DNA of 54,183 nucleotides from an uncultured Nitrospiraceae bacterium (GCA_903822005.1 CAIJNL010000004.1:1-54183); one strand, 5' to 3'; positions 16,027-24,999 are shown, numbered from the stretch's first letter. Numbers and translations: made by a program. Notes: generated by a model from the sequence alone, not told the origin.

Positions 16027-17091
16027 TCAAAAAGGCTGTATAACTCCGCCGCCAAGAACAATGTCGCCATCATAAAATACCACGCTCTGTCCCGGCGCAG
16101 GCGCCCATTGCGGCCCGTCAAATTCGACCTCCACTGTATTGTCATCATTCAGCCTGAGCGAGGCGGGTTCATCTTTCATCATTGAGCGCACCTTGACCGT
16201 CGCCCTGATGCAGGATGATGCGGGCTCGACCAGCCAGTTGATATCCCGGACCATAAACTTTTTCATCATCGCCATCTCTGCCGGCCCGATATAAACGTTG
16301 TTAGTCAGCGTGTCTACCCTGACAACATAAACGGGTTTGCCGGTGGCAGGCAGCCTTTTCCTCTGGCCGATGGTGAAAAGGTGGATGCCTGAGTGGCGTG
16401 CAAGCACCTTGCCTGTTTCTATGTCGATAATATCACCCTCTGAAGCGGCAGCTTCTCCGACAGACTTCATGAAATCTATATAGTTGCCCGCCTCAATAAA
16501 ACATATCTCCTGGCTCTCTGGTTTTTTGGCGGAAGCCATATGGAGTGATGCCGCAATCACGCGCACTTCTGTTTTTGTCTTTTCACCAAGAGGGAGTATC
16601 AGGCGGCGGATAATCTCTTTTGGCAGGGAATAGAGCACATACGACTGGTCTTTTTTGGTGTCCGCTCCGCGCATCAGAAGCGGTGTTTCATTATCGATCT
16701 TCGCATAATGTCCGGTGGCTATGAAGCCGAAGCCACGCTCGTCGGATGCCCTGATGAGCGAAGGGAATTTGATATGCCTGTTGCAGAGGATGCAGGGGTT
16801 GGGCGTAAGACCTTTTTTATAGGCTTCGATGAAAGGGCGGATCACCTTTTCAGAGAATTCGTCGCGCATGTCCATGCAGGTATGTTTGACGTCCAGGGCA
16901 TGTGCCGTCTTCATCGCATCCGTTGCGGTTTCAGCGGAGCAGCAGGGGGCCTTGCCCGCAGGGTTTACGCAGCCCTTGTCAAAGAGTATCAGGCTGACAC
17001 CTTCTACCTCAAAGCCCCGCTCCTTAAGCAGATGCGCAGTCAGCGACGAGTCCACCCCCCCGCTCATGCCGACGATGACTTTCTTGTCCAT
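16027..17091 (-). CDS. mnmA: tRNA-specific 2-thiouridylase MnmA
   Basis: A 354-residue enzyme that thiolates U34 of tRNAs for Lys, Glu and Gln. It has the PP-loop SGGVDSS (10-16), a catalytic cysteine in TPNPCILCN (C100, with C103 beside it) and the second catalytic cysteine in SQEICFIE (C197). The length is normal. The insert CVNPAGKAPCCS (41-52) adds extra cysteines near the ATP site. Sulfur would come from a cysteine desulfurase such as the one at 6618-7775. No Shine-Dalgarno site is seen before the ATG. Confidence 0.93.
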   Translation of the reverse strand: MDKKVIVGMSGGVDSSLTAHLLKERGFEVEGVSLILFDKGCVNPAGKAPCCSAETATDAMKTAHALDVKHTCMDMRDEFSEKVIRPFIEAYKKGLTPNPCILCNRHIKFPSLIRASDERGFGFIATGHYAKIDNETPLLMRGADTKKDQSYVLYSLPKEIIRRLILPLGEKTKTEVRVIAASLHMASAKKPESQEICFIEAGNYIDFMKSVGEAAASEGDIIDIETGKVLARHSGIHLFTIGQRKRLPATGKPVYVVRVDTLTNNVYIGPAEMAMMKKFMVRDINWLVEPASSCIRATVKVRSMMKDEPASLRLNDDNTVEVEFDGPQWAPAPGQSVVFYDGDIVLGGGVIQPF

Positions 17092-17211
17092 GTAGCTATT
17101 TTGTCAGAGCGGGTCGGTTTGCGGCAAGTCAACATGGAAGTGCGGGAAGTAAAAATGGCGCGTCGCAAAAGATCATATTTACAATCCCAGTCGAGGTCTA
17201 TCTCTCAACTC

Positions 17212-17250
17212 TTGACATATCTGCATGCTAATCCTTACCATAAAGTAAGG
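17212..17250 (+). promoter_or_regulatory. Toxin-antitoxin promoter with palindromic operator candidate
   Basis: TTGACA (17212-17217) is followed after 18 bases by TACCAT (17236-17241). The perfect inverted repeat CCTTAC-CATAAA-GTAAGG (17233-17250) overlaps the -10 box. Such a palindrome is where an AbrB/VapB-type antitoxin usually binds to repress its own operon. Confidence 0.65.
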
Positions 17251-17277
17251 AAATAATTTAATGAAAGGAATAAGATT

Positions 17278-17523
17278 ATGCCTACATCGATGATAACATC
17301 CAAGGGGCAAACCACCATACCAAAAGAGATAAGAGACTACCTCCATATACAGCCCGGAGACAGGGTGGATTTTGTTGTAGCAGAAGATGGAAGGGTTTCA
17401 CTTGAGCCTACAACCTTAGATATTAAAGAACTGGAGGGTGCGTTACACCGGCCAGGCATGAAAGCAGTTTCAGATGTTGAGATAAAGGCTGCCGTGAGAA
17501 AACGGTTTGGGGTGAGAAAATAA
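17278..17523 (+). CDS. AbrB/MazE-type antitoxin
   Basis: An 81-residue protein with an N-terminal swapped-hairpin (SpoVT-AbrB) DNA-binding domain: SMITSKGQTTIPKEIRDYLHIQPGDRVDFVV. A charged C-terminal tail would wrap the toxin. Its stop codon overlaps the toxin start by one base (TAATG), the usual coupling for type II systems. It is expected to neutralise the PIN toxin and, with it, repress the promoter through the palindrome at 17233-17250. AAAGGAA precedes the ATG. Confidence 0.88.
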   Translation: MPTSMITSKGQTTIPKEIRDYLHIQPGDRVDFVVAEDGRVSLEPTTLDIKELEGALHRPGMKAVSDVEIKAAVRKRFGVRK

Positions 17524-17921
17524 TGACGGGACTTGATACCAATGTGCTTGTCCGTTATTTTGTCAAAGATGACCAACAACAGGCTGAGAAGGCATCTGCT
17601 TGTATCAAAAAGATAGTCTCAGGCGGAGGCAACTGTTTTATCAATCTTATGGTTTTTTGCGAGCTGGTATGGGTCCTTGAATCGGCTTATGGATATGGCA
17701 GGCAGGATATTACAAGTTTGCTTGAAAAGATGCTCGCTACCCGGCAATTTGACATAGAGTCAAAAGATATAGTCAGGCAGGCAGTTCATGATTACAGTCG
17801 AGGCAATGCGGATATGGCTGATTATCTGATCGGAAGGGTGAATAATTCACATGGCTGCGACCGCACGGTCACTTTCGATAAAGCCCTCAGAAACTCCGGT
17901 TTCTTTGATGTTCTGTCCTGA
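17523..17921 (+). CDS. PIN-domain ribonuclease toxin (VapC-like)
   Basis: A 132-residue PIN-domain toxin. The acidic metal site appears complete: D5 in GLDTNVLVRYF, E47 in CELVW, D97 or D100 in NADMADYLIG and D119 in TFDKAL. VapC proteins cleave RNA, often tRNA or rRNA; the target here is unknown. It forms a type II pair with the AbrB-type antitoxin just upstream and is followed by a hairpin terminator. A stand-alone chromosomal module in a gap between housekeeping genes suggests past acquisition. Confidence 0.9.
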   Translation: MTGLDTNVLVRYFVKDDQQQAEKASACIKKIVSGGGNCFINLMVFCELVWVLESAYGYGRQDITSLLEKMLATRQFDIESKDIVRQAVHDYSRGNADMADYLIGRVNNSHGCDRTVTFDKALRNSGFFDVLS

Positions 17922-17938
17922 GATATAAACTGTTAACA

Positions 17939-17981
17939 GGGGCGCATCCATTGTTCTATGAACCGGATACGCCCCCGTTTT
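17939..17981 (+). terminator. Terminator after the toxin gene
   Basis: GGGGCGCATCC (17939-17949) pairs with GGATACGCCCC (17965-17975) with one mismatch, then GTTTT. Confidence 0.7.
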
Positions 17982-18031
17982 ATAAACATCCGGAAGCAAA
18001 GTCAGTCTTGTCCCGCCATCTACTCCCTCTT

Positions 18032-18571
18032 CTATTTCTCGTTGGGATTGAAATAGAACGTCCCGTTTTTCAGGACAAGGCATCCTGTTCCGGCAGGGGC
18101 AAGGGCGATAACCACAGTGGTTGAGGTGGGGTCCTCATATACGGGCACGCCGCCGAGGTCCATATAGAATTTCCAATCCTTGAACGTGGTGTCTCTAAGT
18201 TTGGGGCATGTTTCGGTAAAGAAAAATATCTGTGTGAAGGCCGCATCGCATCCCCCATCAGGTCGCAGGGTTGTTGTAAGCGATGCATACGAATGACCGT
18301 CACTGTAGGGTTTGACCGTAAAGACTGTGGCCGCATGCGTATCCGCCCCTTTTACATTCCATGTATTGAGATAGGCAAAGTCATCGTTTTTGTGCAGGAA
18401 TTTCAGAACGTTTGATGCGTTGCCTGCGCAAGTTGTGAAGCCCTTGCCCTTTAGGGCCTCAATGGCCCTGTAATCTTTTGCTTTCTCCTTTTCAGGTTCC
18501 TGCGCCGGGGCTACTGTGCATAGGGACAATAAAGAGATAGCGGCGACCGTGGTCAAGAGGGACTTTAACAT
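18032..18571 (-). CDS. Secreted protein of unknown function
   Basis: A 179-residue protein with a signal peptide (MLKSLLTTVAAISLLSLCTVAPA). The mature part has four or five cysteines and alternating beta-like stretches (HAATVFTVKPYSDGHSYASLTTTL, VIALAPAGTGCLVLKNG). I do not recognise a family. AGGAGAG lies 6 bases before the ATG. It stands alone, with the toxin-antitoxin pair convergent on one side and the PHP gene divergent on the other. It is probably periplasmic. Confidence 0.72.
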   Translation of the reverse strand: MLKSLLTTVAAISLLSLCTVAPAQEPEKEKAKDYRAIEALKGKGFTTCAGNASNVLKFLHKNDDFAYLNTWNVKGADTHAATVFTVKPYSDGHSYASLTTTLRPDGGCDAAFTQIFFFTETCPKLRDTTFKDWKFYMDLGGVPVYEDPTSTTVVIALAPAGTGCLVLKNGTFYFNPNEK

Positions 18572-18806
18572 GGGTTCTCTCCTTTATTAGGGACGGTTTT
18601 TAATTGAATCGTTTCATGGGCCTTGCGGCCAGGCCGTCAAGCCCATGTCCCTGTAATATTTATATTATAAACAATCTTTCAGGCGGTAGCACTGCTCCTC
18701 CGGCATTTTACCATCTTCTGCACTTAATATGCGCCGAATGTGCATTATGCGTCCCATAGCAGTGAGCTCGCCCGCTTTTTTTCATCAGGAAGCATTCGCT
18801 TTACAT

Positions 18807-18837
18807 TTGTCATTCCTATCCGTTATTCTTTTTAAAT
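18807..18837 (+). promoter_or_regulatory. Possible promoter giving a leaderless PHP mRNA
   Basis: TTGTCA (18807-18812) is followed after 17-19 bases by an A/T-rich -10 region (TTTTAAAT, 18830-18837). The predicted start is within about 3 bases of the ATG at 18844, and no ribosome site is present. The remainder of 18572-18806 holds no gene that I can see. Confidence 0.35.
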
Positions 18838-18843
18838 AATTAT

Positions 18844-19500
18844 ATGATTGACTTGCATACTCACAGCATATTCAGCGATGGAGAACTCATTCCTTCCGAA
18901 CTGGTCCGCCGGGCCGTTGCGAAGGGATACAAAGCTATAGCCATTACAGACCACATTGACCATTCCAATATCGATCTTGTGGTCCCCCGGATATTGAAGG
19001 AACTGCAGATATTGAAGGACTATATGCAGATTACCATGATTGCAGGGGCGGAGATCACTCATGTGCCTCCTGCGCTTATACCGGATCTGGTGAAAGAGGC
19101 GCGCAAGATGGGGGCCCAGATAGTCCTTGTGCATGGCGAGACGATTGTCGAGCCGGTGATGGAAGGTACAAACAGGGCCGCGATCGAGGCCGGAGTTGAC
19201 ATACTCGCCCATCCGGGCCTGATCTCTGAGGACGACCTGCGTTTCGCAAAAGAGAAAGGTATTACCCTTGAAATAACCGCCCGCAAGGGCCATAGCCTTT
19301 CTAACGGACATGTCGCCAGGAATGCCTTGCGTCTCGGCATTCCCCTGACGATCAATACAGACAGTCACGCGCCGTCAGACCTTATAAGCCGGGATTTTGC
19401 CATGAGGGTGCTTCTCGCGGCAGGGATAGATATGGACAAGACAGAGGGGATATTCAATCATTCAAAGAATATTGTCCGGAAAGCAATTGGAGGAAATTAA
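18844..19500 (+). CDS. PHP-domain phosphoesterase, histidinol-phosphatase type
   Basis: A 218-residue cytoplasmic metal-dependent phosphoesterase. It opens with MIDLHTHSIFSDGE, followed by AITDHID, a central GAEITH motif, VLVHGE, DILAHPG and a final TDSHAPSDL. These are the PHP metal ligands in order. The length matches the short PHP group annotated as histidinol-phosphatase-like. No other histidine-pathway gene is near, so the substrate is open. It is 2 bases upstream of the TPR gene and likely cotranscribed with it. Confidence 0.82.
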   Translation: MIDLHTHSIFSDGELIPSELVRRAVAKGYKAIAITDHIDHSNIDLVVPRILKELQILKDYMQITMIAGAEITHVPPALIPDLVKEARKMGAQIVLVHGETIVEPVMEGTNRAAIEAGVDILAHPGLISEDDLRFAKEKGITLEITARKGHSLSNGHVARNALRLGIPLTINTDSHAPSDLISRDFAMRVLLAAGIDMDKTEGIFNHSKNIVRKAIGGN

Positions 19501-19502
19501 TA

Positions 19503-20180
19503 ATGCCTAAAGTTATCAAGAAGCGCAATGTGCAGCATGCCGGTCAGGAAGAGAACCTCAGGGGTACTGTTGATGATATCAGGTCGCGGATAAAAGAGCA
19601 GCAAAAGCTGCTCGTAATTACCCTGGGAGTGTTTCTTTTTGTGCTGATTGCAGGTGGCGGTTATTTCATTTACAGCAAGTCGGCAGGCGAAAAGGCAGAG
19701 GTCTTTCAGCGTGATGCATATCGCGCTTTTTACAGTGATGGGGCCGGACTGCCTTCAGCAAACGGAGAGAATTATAAAAAGGCGCTCGACCTTTTCAGGA
19801 AGTCATATGACGAAAAGAAAAAGGCGGATGTGCTCCTCTATATCGCATACTGCCAGTACGGGCTGGGCAATTATGACGAGGCAATTACGACTCTCAAGGA
19901 CCTTACTGCGAAATTCAGCGACCCTGCTATCGCACCGCTCGCCTATTATAAACTTGCCGAGACCTATCTGAAGAAAGGCGACCAGAATAACGCCGTTGCA
20001 GCCCTTAACAGCATCGTCGGGCTGAAAGGAATTTATCAGGACATGGCCCTTATGCAGCTCGCCAAGATATTCGAATTGCAGGGTAAAGTCGCCGAGTCCA
20101 GGGCCAAATACAGTGAACTGGCCGTAAAGTTTCCGACTTCAGCCCTGGCAGCGGAAGCAAAAGCAAGGGCAGGCCAGTAG
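19503..20180 (+). CDS. Membrane-anchored TPR protein (YfgM-like)
   Basis: A 225-residue protein with a charged N-terminus of about 35 residues, one membrane helix (about 38-58, LLVITLGVFLFVLIAGGGYF) and a TPR domain with repeats such as VLLYIAYCQYGLGNYDEAITTLKD shifted by about 35 residues. The topology matches YfgM-type single-pass proteins that present TPRs to the periplasm as chaperone partners of the translocon. GGAGG (19489-19493), within the end of the PHP gene, serves as ribosome site. Confidence 0.75.
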   Translation: MPKVIKKRNVQHAGQEENLRGTVDDIRSRIKEQQKLLVITLGVFLFVLIAGGGYFIYSKSAGEKAEVFQRDAYRAFYSDGAGLPSANGENYKKALDLFRKSYDEKKKADVLLYIAYCQYGLGNYDEAITTLKDLTAKFSDPAIAPLAYYKLAETYLKKGDQNNAVAALNSIVGLKGIYQDMALMQLAKIFELQGKVAESRAKYSELAVKFPTSALAAEAKARAGQ

Positions 20181-20194
20181 GTCAGACTGCCCTG

Positions 20195-21469
20195 TCAGGC
20201 CTTTGCAGCATGCTTTTTAACTGTCTTTGTGTCGGTATTTTTAACTTTCTTGCTGTGTTTGACCTGTTTTTTCCGGGCGTTCTTTTTGGCCGTCATCCTG
20301 TCGTCTATGTCGGCAAAGTATTTGCCCTGCGGCGGCAGTTTGATTTCATGCCCAGACCTGAGATTATCTATGCTTGTCAGTGAATTCAGTTCGATTATGG
20401 CGCTCACCGGCACCTTTAGCCTGGCAGCAATCTTCTTCATGGTATCGCTCTTTTTTACGACGTATGTATCGTAACTGAAAAGTTTATCATCAGGCACTTT
20501 ATTGAGATTTTCGATAAAAGAGTCGGCTTTCCCGGCAGGAATGCGCAGAGAGTACTCTTCCACATTCGGCGGCGTGCTCCATCTCCGCAGTTCAGGATTG
20601 AGTTCCCTTATATTGTCTACATCAGTTCCGGAGCATTCGGCAATTACATCCAGATCAACCGGCAGATAGATAACCACCTCGTCATACTCAAAGGGCTTAT
20701 GATAGGCGAGATCATCGAAACCGTATTCCTTGGGTGACTTGGCGATCATGGCTGCGGCAATATACTGGGGCACATAATTCTTGGTTTCCTTTCTGATGTG
20801 CTTCGTCCCGAGCAACTCCCAGAAATCTTCTGATTTGGATTTTCTAAGGGCTTTTGCTATCCTGCCCTCGCCCGCATTATAGGCGGCAAGCGCGAGACTC
20901 CATGAGCCGAACATATTGTAGAGGTCATTCAAATATCTGGTGGCTGCTATTGTCGATTTGATGGGATCTTTCCTCTCGTCTTTCCACCAGTCAATTGCCA
21001 GGCCGTAGCGCTTTGCCGTTCCAGAGATGAATTGCCATGGTCCGGCTGCCCGTGCCCTTGAATAGGCCTTGGGGTTAAAGCCGCTTTCAACAATGGGAAG
21101 GAAAACAAGCTCAACGGGCATGTCTCTCTCTTTAAGTATTTCCTGCATTGCTTCCACATAACGGCCTGACCTTTCGAGCCACATGGAGAACCGCGGCTTC
21201 ATCGACTGGGTGAACATTCTGAAACTCGCCTCTATCGCAAGATTTGCCTTGTGGTCATTAGGAGAAACAGAGATCGAAAGGGGCCTGGCTACGCCTCTTT
21301 CCTCCCCTGTTTTAAGCAACCGGGGCGATTCGATGTCAGGCACGAGTTCCGACGCCTTCAGCATTGGATTCTCTGGTCTGGTCTCGGCCAGGGCCATACA
21401 GGGCAGCATGAAGAGCAGAACCAGGGGCAAGGTCACGCAAAGTTTATGGAAAATAGATATTATTCTCAT
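20195..21469 (-). CDS. MltD-like lytic transglycosylase with LysM
   Basis: About 424 residues with a signal peptide (MRIISIFHKL... ending near MALA). A lytic transglycosylase (SLT) domain follows, with the catalytic glutamate in LPIVESGFNPKAYS, then GPWQFI and YNAGEGRI. A LysM domain (YVVKKSDTMKKIAARLKVPVS...) and a basic tail end the protein. It cleaves peptidoglycan glycan strands in the periplasm. The ATG at 21469 is chosen over 21505 because it begins the signal peptide and because a TTGACA box lies around the upstream candidate. It converges on the TPR gene. Confidence 0.87.
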   Translation of the reverse strand: MRIISIFHKLCVTLPLVLLFMLPCMALAETRPENPMLKASELVPDIESPRLLKTGEERGVARPLSISVSPNDHKANLAIEASFRMFTQSMKPRFSMWLERSGRYVEAMQEILKERDMPVELVFLPIVESGFNPKAYSRARAAGPWQFISGTAKRYGLAIDWWKDERKDPIKSTIAATRYLNDLYNMFGSWSLALAAYNAGEGRIAKALRKSKSEDFWELLGTKHIRKETKNYVPQYIAAAMIAKSPKEYGFDDLAYHKPFEYDEVVIYLPVDLDVIAECSGTDVDNIRELNPELRRWSTPPNVEEYSLRIPAGKADSFIENLNKVPDDKLFSYDTYVVKKSDTMKKIAARLKVPVSAIIELNSLTSIDNLRSGHEIKLPPQGKYFADIDDRMTAKKNARKKQVKHSKKVKNTDTKTVKKHAAKA

Positions 21470-21514
21470 CTTTTTATTACAAACGATAGGTACAGGCAAT
21501 GTCAATGTATATTG

Positions 21515-22279
21515 CTAATTGCGGGGAAACGAGAGGTTTTTTTCTATGACTTTTGCATATTTGAGAAAGGTCTGCACCGCATAAAGAACCGCCAGGATAA
21601 AGCCGTGGGCACCGTCCCGGAAACCCTGTCTCAGAAAATACATTTTTATAAATACCAGAAACGGATTGATCAGCAGTTTAAACCCCGGAAACAGGCCCTT
21701 ACTCTGTCTTATCTCTTCTGCCGACAGAGTAGAATATGTCTCCATTTTTTTCATGTAATCACTGATAGTGCGGTATGTATAATGGAGCATAGGGCTGTTC
21801 AGATAGGCTGTTGTGCCGTTGACAATGACCTTTTCATGCACCTCTCGCGGTTCGACGTATGAGAGCTCTTTTCTGAAAAGCCGCAGTGTATAGTCCGGCC
21901 ACCAGCCGCTGTATCTGATCCATCTTCCGAGAAAGAAATTTTTCCTGGGGATGTAGAAGCCGGAATGCAGGGAAGCTGATATCTCCCGCATCATCTCGGC
22001 CTTCAGGCCTGAGGTGACGCGTTCATCAGCGTCCAGGATAAAGACCCACTCGTTTTTCGCATAATCGACCGCCCTCTGTTTCTGCCTCGAAAAACCGGAC
22101 CATTCGTGACGATATACACGGGTTGTGTACTCTCTGCAGATTTCGGCAGTCCGGTCCTCGCTGAAGGAATCGACCACTATAATGTCGTCGAAATCACGGA
22201 CGCTCTCGAGGGCGTCCTTTATGTTGCGCTCCTCATTCCTGGTTATGATTACTACTGATATCGGAATGCCGGCGTTCAA
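21515..22279 (-). CDS. Family 2 glycosyltransferase (LPS-core WaaE/KdtX-like)
   Basis: A 254-residue GT-A enzyme. PISVVIITRNEERNI opens the nucleotide-sugar fold, DDIIVVDSFSEDRT follows, and the metal-binding motif is in VFILDADERVTS. SWWPDYTLRLFRK-like sequence (GWWPDYTLRLFRK) is typical of the WaaE/KdtX branch that glucosylates the LPS inner core. The start is TTG 22279, one base after the moaA stop, with AGGGGGA upstream, so it is probably translated from the moaA mRNA despite the unrelated function. Confidence 0.82.
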   Translation of the reverse strand: MNAGIPISVVIITRNEERNIKDALESVRDFDDIIVVDSFSEDRTAEICREYTTRVYRHEWSGFSRQKQRAVDYAKNEWVFILDADERVTSGLKAEMMREISASLHSGFYIPRKNFFLGRWIRYSGWWPDYTLRLFRKELSYVEPREVHEKVIVNGTTAYLNSPMLHYTYRTISDYMKKMETYSTLSAEEIRQSKGLFPGFKLLINPFLVFIKMYFLRQGFRDGAHGFILAVLYAVQTFLKYAKVIEKNLSFPRN

Positions 22280-22280
22280 T

Positions 22281-23267
22281 CTATCCCCCTATTTTGGACA
22301 TCGGTTTCCTGCTGTGGGAGATCTTTTCTCCCGACAGTTCATGTCTGTCAGGTTTTATCTCGACCCCGAGCCTGAGCAGTCGTTCGATCTCGCTGTCGGC
22401 CGCCCCGCAGCGCAGCGCGGACCTGAGGTCGATCTCGGTCTCTGAAAAGAGGCATGGCCTGAGCTTGCCGTCCGATGTCAGCCGCAGCCTGTTGCAGTAT
22501 GAGCAGAAATGGTGTGTCAGCGGGCTTATAAACCCGATAACCCCCGGTGCACCGGCGAACCTGAAATAGCGGGCAGGACCGTTTCTGCGTATCTTCACGG
22601 CCTCAAGGGGTCCTATTTTTTCGACGCGTTCCTTTATGCTGTCCGTCGGGATATATTTTGCTTCGCTCCAGAAGCGCGTCGCCCCGATAGGCATGTACTC
22701 AATGAATCTTACATGCGTCGGGCCGTTAAGGGTAAGTCTCGCGAAGTCTTCTATCTCGTCATCATTAAGTCCATTGATCGGCACCATGTTAATCTTTACC
22801 GGATTCAACCCCGCCTTTTCGGCGGCCGTTATTCCGGCCAGTGCAGCGTCCAGATCACCACCGCGTGTTATCTCGCGGTAACGGTCTGGTTTCAGCGAAT
22901 CAAGACTTACGTTTACCCTTCCCAGTCCCGCTTCAGCAAGCAGATCAGCCATGCTCCCGAGCATCTGGCCGTTTGTCGTCAGGCTTATGTCCTCGATCCC
23001 ATTTATTTCGGCTATTGACGATATCAGGTGTACCAGGTTTTTTCTGATAAGCGGCTCTCCACCGGTCAGCCTGATTCTGGTCACTCCGATCCCGGCCGCG
23101 ATACGTGCAATCCTGGTTATTTCCTCATAGCTCAATATTGCCGTATGATCGAGTGGCTCGATTCCGGCAGAAGGCATGCAGTAGACGCATCTGAGGTTGC
23201 AGCGGTCAATGACAGAGATTCTGAGATAATCTATGACACGGGAATACTGGTCTCTGATTTCGCCCAT
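22281..23267 (-). CDS. moaA: GTP 3',8-cyclase MoaA (molybdenum cofactor)
   Basis: A 328-residue radical SAM enzyme that starts molybdopterin synthesis from GTP. The N-terminal cluster is in DRCNLRCVYCM (C23, C27, C30). The C-terminal cluster is in FCSYCNRLRLTSDGKLRPC. The protein ends in the conserved Gly-Gly tail (SKIGG). No Shine-Dalgarno site is visible, and a possible promoter (TTGTCA, 23306-23301; CAATAA, 23283-23278) lies so close that the mRNA may be nearly leaderless. No other moa gene is in the window. Confidence 0.95.
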   Translation of the reverse strand: MGEIRDQYSRVIDYLRISVIDRCNLRCVYCMPSAGIEPLDHTAILSYEEITRIARIAAGIGVTRIRLTGGEPLIRKNLVHLISSIAEINGIEDISLTTNGQMLGSMADLLAEAGLGRVNVSLDSLKPDRYREITRGGDLDAALAGITAAEKAGLNPVKINMVPINGLNDDEIEDFARLTLNGPTHVRFIEYMPIGATRFWSEAKYIPTDSIKERVEKIGPLEAVKIRRNGPARYFRFAGAPGVIGFISPLTHHFCSYCNRLRLTSDGKLRPCLFSETEIDLRSALRCGAADSEIERLLRLGVEIKPDRHELSGEKISHSRKPMSKIGG

Positions 23268-23345
23268 AATATAGTTATTATTGCGCTATCAGACGGTGTT
23301 TGACAACCCCCGCTGTTTTTATTCGCTGCTGATGCAGTAATGAAG

Positions 23346-24284
23346 TCAGTTTCTTTTTTTGGATTTAGTGGTCGGCGCCGACTTTGATGTTGATATCTCT
23401 TTGATCTTTTTCTGGGCAAGCGCGGCCTCTTTGGATTTCGGGTACTTTTCTATAAGGGTTTCGAGAATGTCTTTGCCCGCGAGCTTGTTCTTGCTCCCGC
23501 CGAGTTCGATAAAGGCGTACCCCTGCTTGAGCATCGCGCCACGGGTCTTGTCATGGTTGGGATATTTTTTTATGAAGTCTTCATAGGACAGGATGGCGTC
23601 TTCATATTTTTTTTCAGAATAGTACGACTCGCCTATCCAGAAAAAAGAATTGGAAGCGAGGCTCTCCCTGGGATAATCTTTAATGAAACGTTCGAACATC
23701 CTCCTTGCTTCGCTAAACCTTTTTTCCTTGAGGGCGATATGGGCCTCGTCGTAAAGTTTGGCCGCCAGTTCCGGCCCCTTTGCCGTAGGCGCACTGTTAT
23801 CCGCGACTGGTCTGTCGGCAGTGTCAGCAGGAGGTTTCGGGGCTTCGGCCTGCTTGGCCCTGATCTCCTTCAGCTGGCCTTCCAGTGACGTGATCCGTGA
23901 CTTCTGGAGTTCCAACTCGGACATGATGTCCTTCATTGTCTTGTCCTGAAAATACTTGTTCTCGTCGAAGCGGCCCCTTAAGGACTGGAGTTCTTTTGAA
24001 TAGTCGGACGTCTGGGAGAGAATTGTGGACTGGCTTTCCCTTATGGCCACAATGCTGCCTGTCTGCTCTTTCAGCTGGCTGATTTCCCTGTTATTGTTAG
24101 ATACCTGTATCTGCAGCTGCGCCAGGCTGCTTTGGTTGTTGGCAGTTTCTTCGGTAATTACGCAGCCTGCCATGACGAGCATGGACAGGAGCAGGACGGG
24201 AAACAGGAAACGTTGAAGGACCGCACTGAGCGGTAATGACTTTCCGGATGCAATCACCTTTCCTGTCCCCCGTACTTTTTTCAT
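23346..24284 (-). CDS. ybgF: Tol-Pal system protein YbgF/CpoB, lipoprotein form
   Basis: A 312-residue protein. An N-terminal hydrophobic stretch ends in a lipobox (VMAGC), a coiled coil follows (about 50-145), then a proline-rich linker and a C-terminal TPR domain (about 180-300) with YDEAHIALKEKRFSEA and related repeats. YbgF coordinates peptidoglycan synthesis with outer-membrane constriction by the Tol-Pal machine. A lipid anchor is unusual against the soluble E. coli protein. It starts 2 bases after pal. The tail is lysine-rich (KSKKRN). Confidence 0.85.
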   Translation of the reverse strand: MKKVRGTGKVIASGKSLPLSAVLQRFLFPVLLLSMLVMAGCVITEETANNQSSLAQLQIQVSNNNREISQLKEQTGSIVAIRESQSTILSQTSDYSKELQSLRGRFDENKYFQDKTMKDIMSELELQKSRITSLEGQLKEIRAKQAEAPKPPADTADRPVADNSAPTAKGPELAAKLYDEAHIALKEKRFSEARRMFERFIKDYPRESLASNSFFWIGESYYSEKKYEDAILSYEDFIKKYPNHDKTRGAMLKQGYAFIELGGSKNKLAGKDILETLIEKYPKSKEAALAQKKIKEISTSKSAPTTKSKKRN

Positions 24285-24286
24285 GG

Positions 24287-24814
24287 CTACTGGCCCGCCT
24301 CAGGTACTACAAAGTGATCACGCCTGTTTTTGGCCCAGCAGGCTTCCGTGGACTCTGTGCACATCGGCTTTTCTTTTCCGTAGCTGATGGTGCTTACTCG
24401 TGCTGATGCAATGCCGAGTGATACGAGATACTGCTTTGCAGCGCCGGCCCTCTTGTCTCCGAGTGCGAGGTTATATTCCTTTGTCCCTCTTTCGTCGCAG
24501 TTGCCCTCGATTGCAACGCTGACGTTTCTTTTGCCGAGCATGGTCGCCAGGCTTTTCAGCGTTGTTTTGGCCTTGTCGTCGAGATCATACTTGTCATAAG
24601 CGAAATATACGTCCCCGATCTTGGTCTCTATCTCCTTGACTGCTGCTGCTATCTCTGCGGGAGTGGCAGGGGTTGACATTCCGGGCTGCTGGGAAGTGCT
24701 GTCAGTAGCCTGTGAAACCGGCTGCTCGGGCGGAGCTGCTGCCTGCTTCTGAGCGCACCCTATCAGGGCCGCTATCATGAATACTGCTAAGATGACGGTT
24801 ACAAACTTCCTCAT
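24287..24814 (-). CDS. pal: Peptidoglycan-associated lipoprotein Pal
   Basis: A 175-residue outer-membrane lipoprotein with lipobox LIGC (C20), a linker of about 45 residues and an OmpA-like domain containing YFAYDKYDLDD, GNCDERGTKEYN and YGKEKP. It ties the outer membrane to peptidoglycan. AGGAGGT precedes the ATG. It is first in a pal-ybgF unit; tolQRAB are not upstream here, because the next gene is a DsbC-like protein with its own terminator. The rest of the Tol system must be encoded elsewhere. Confidence 0.92.
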   Translation of the reverse strand: MRKFVTVILAVFMIAALIGCAQKQAAAPPEQPVSQATDSTSQQPGMSTPATPAEIAAAVKEIETKIGDVYFAYDKYDLDDKAKTTLKSLATMLGKRNVSVAIEGNCDERGTKEYNLALGDKRAGAAKQYLVSLGIASARVSTISYGKEKPMCTESTEACWAKNRRDHFVVPEAGQ

Positions 24815-24999
24815 TTAATCATACCTCCTGTATAGTTTATTGGTCCGACAACTGCTACTTTACCAGATATGGGCTTTCAATGCAAATTCCAAACAGGGGG
24901 AAAAGAGGTGCAGCCGGTGCAGGGGCCGCACCCGACAGGCCGACTCCATTTCAGGGGACATCGCTCTCTCCCCTGCTTACCTCTCCGATGCATTTTATC

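Noticed and set aside
24907-24935. GC-rich partial inverted repeat (GGTGC / GCACC) downstream of the DsbC-like gene
   Set aside because: The stem is ambiguous and no regulatory context is clear.
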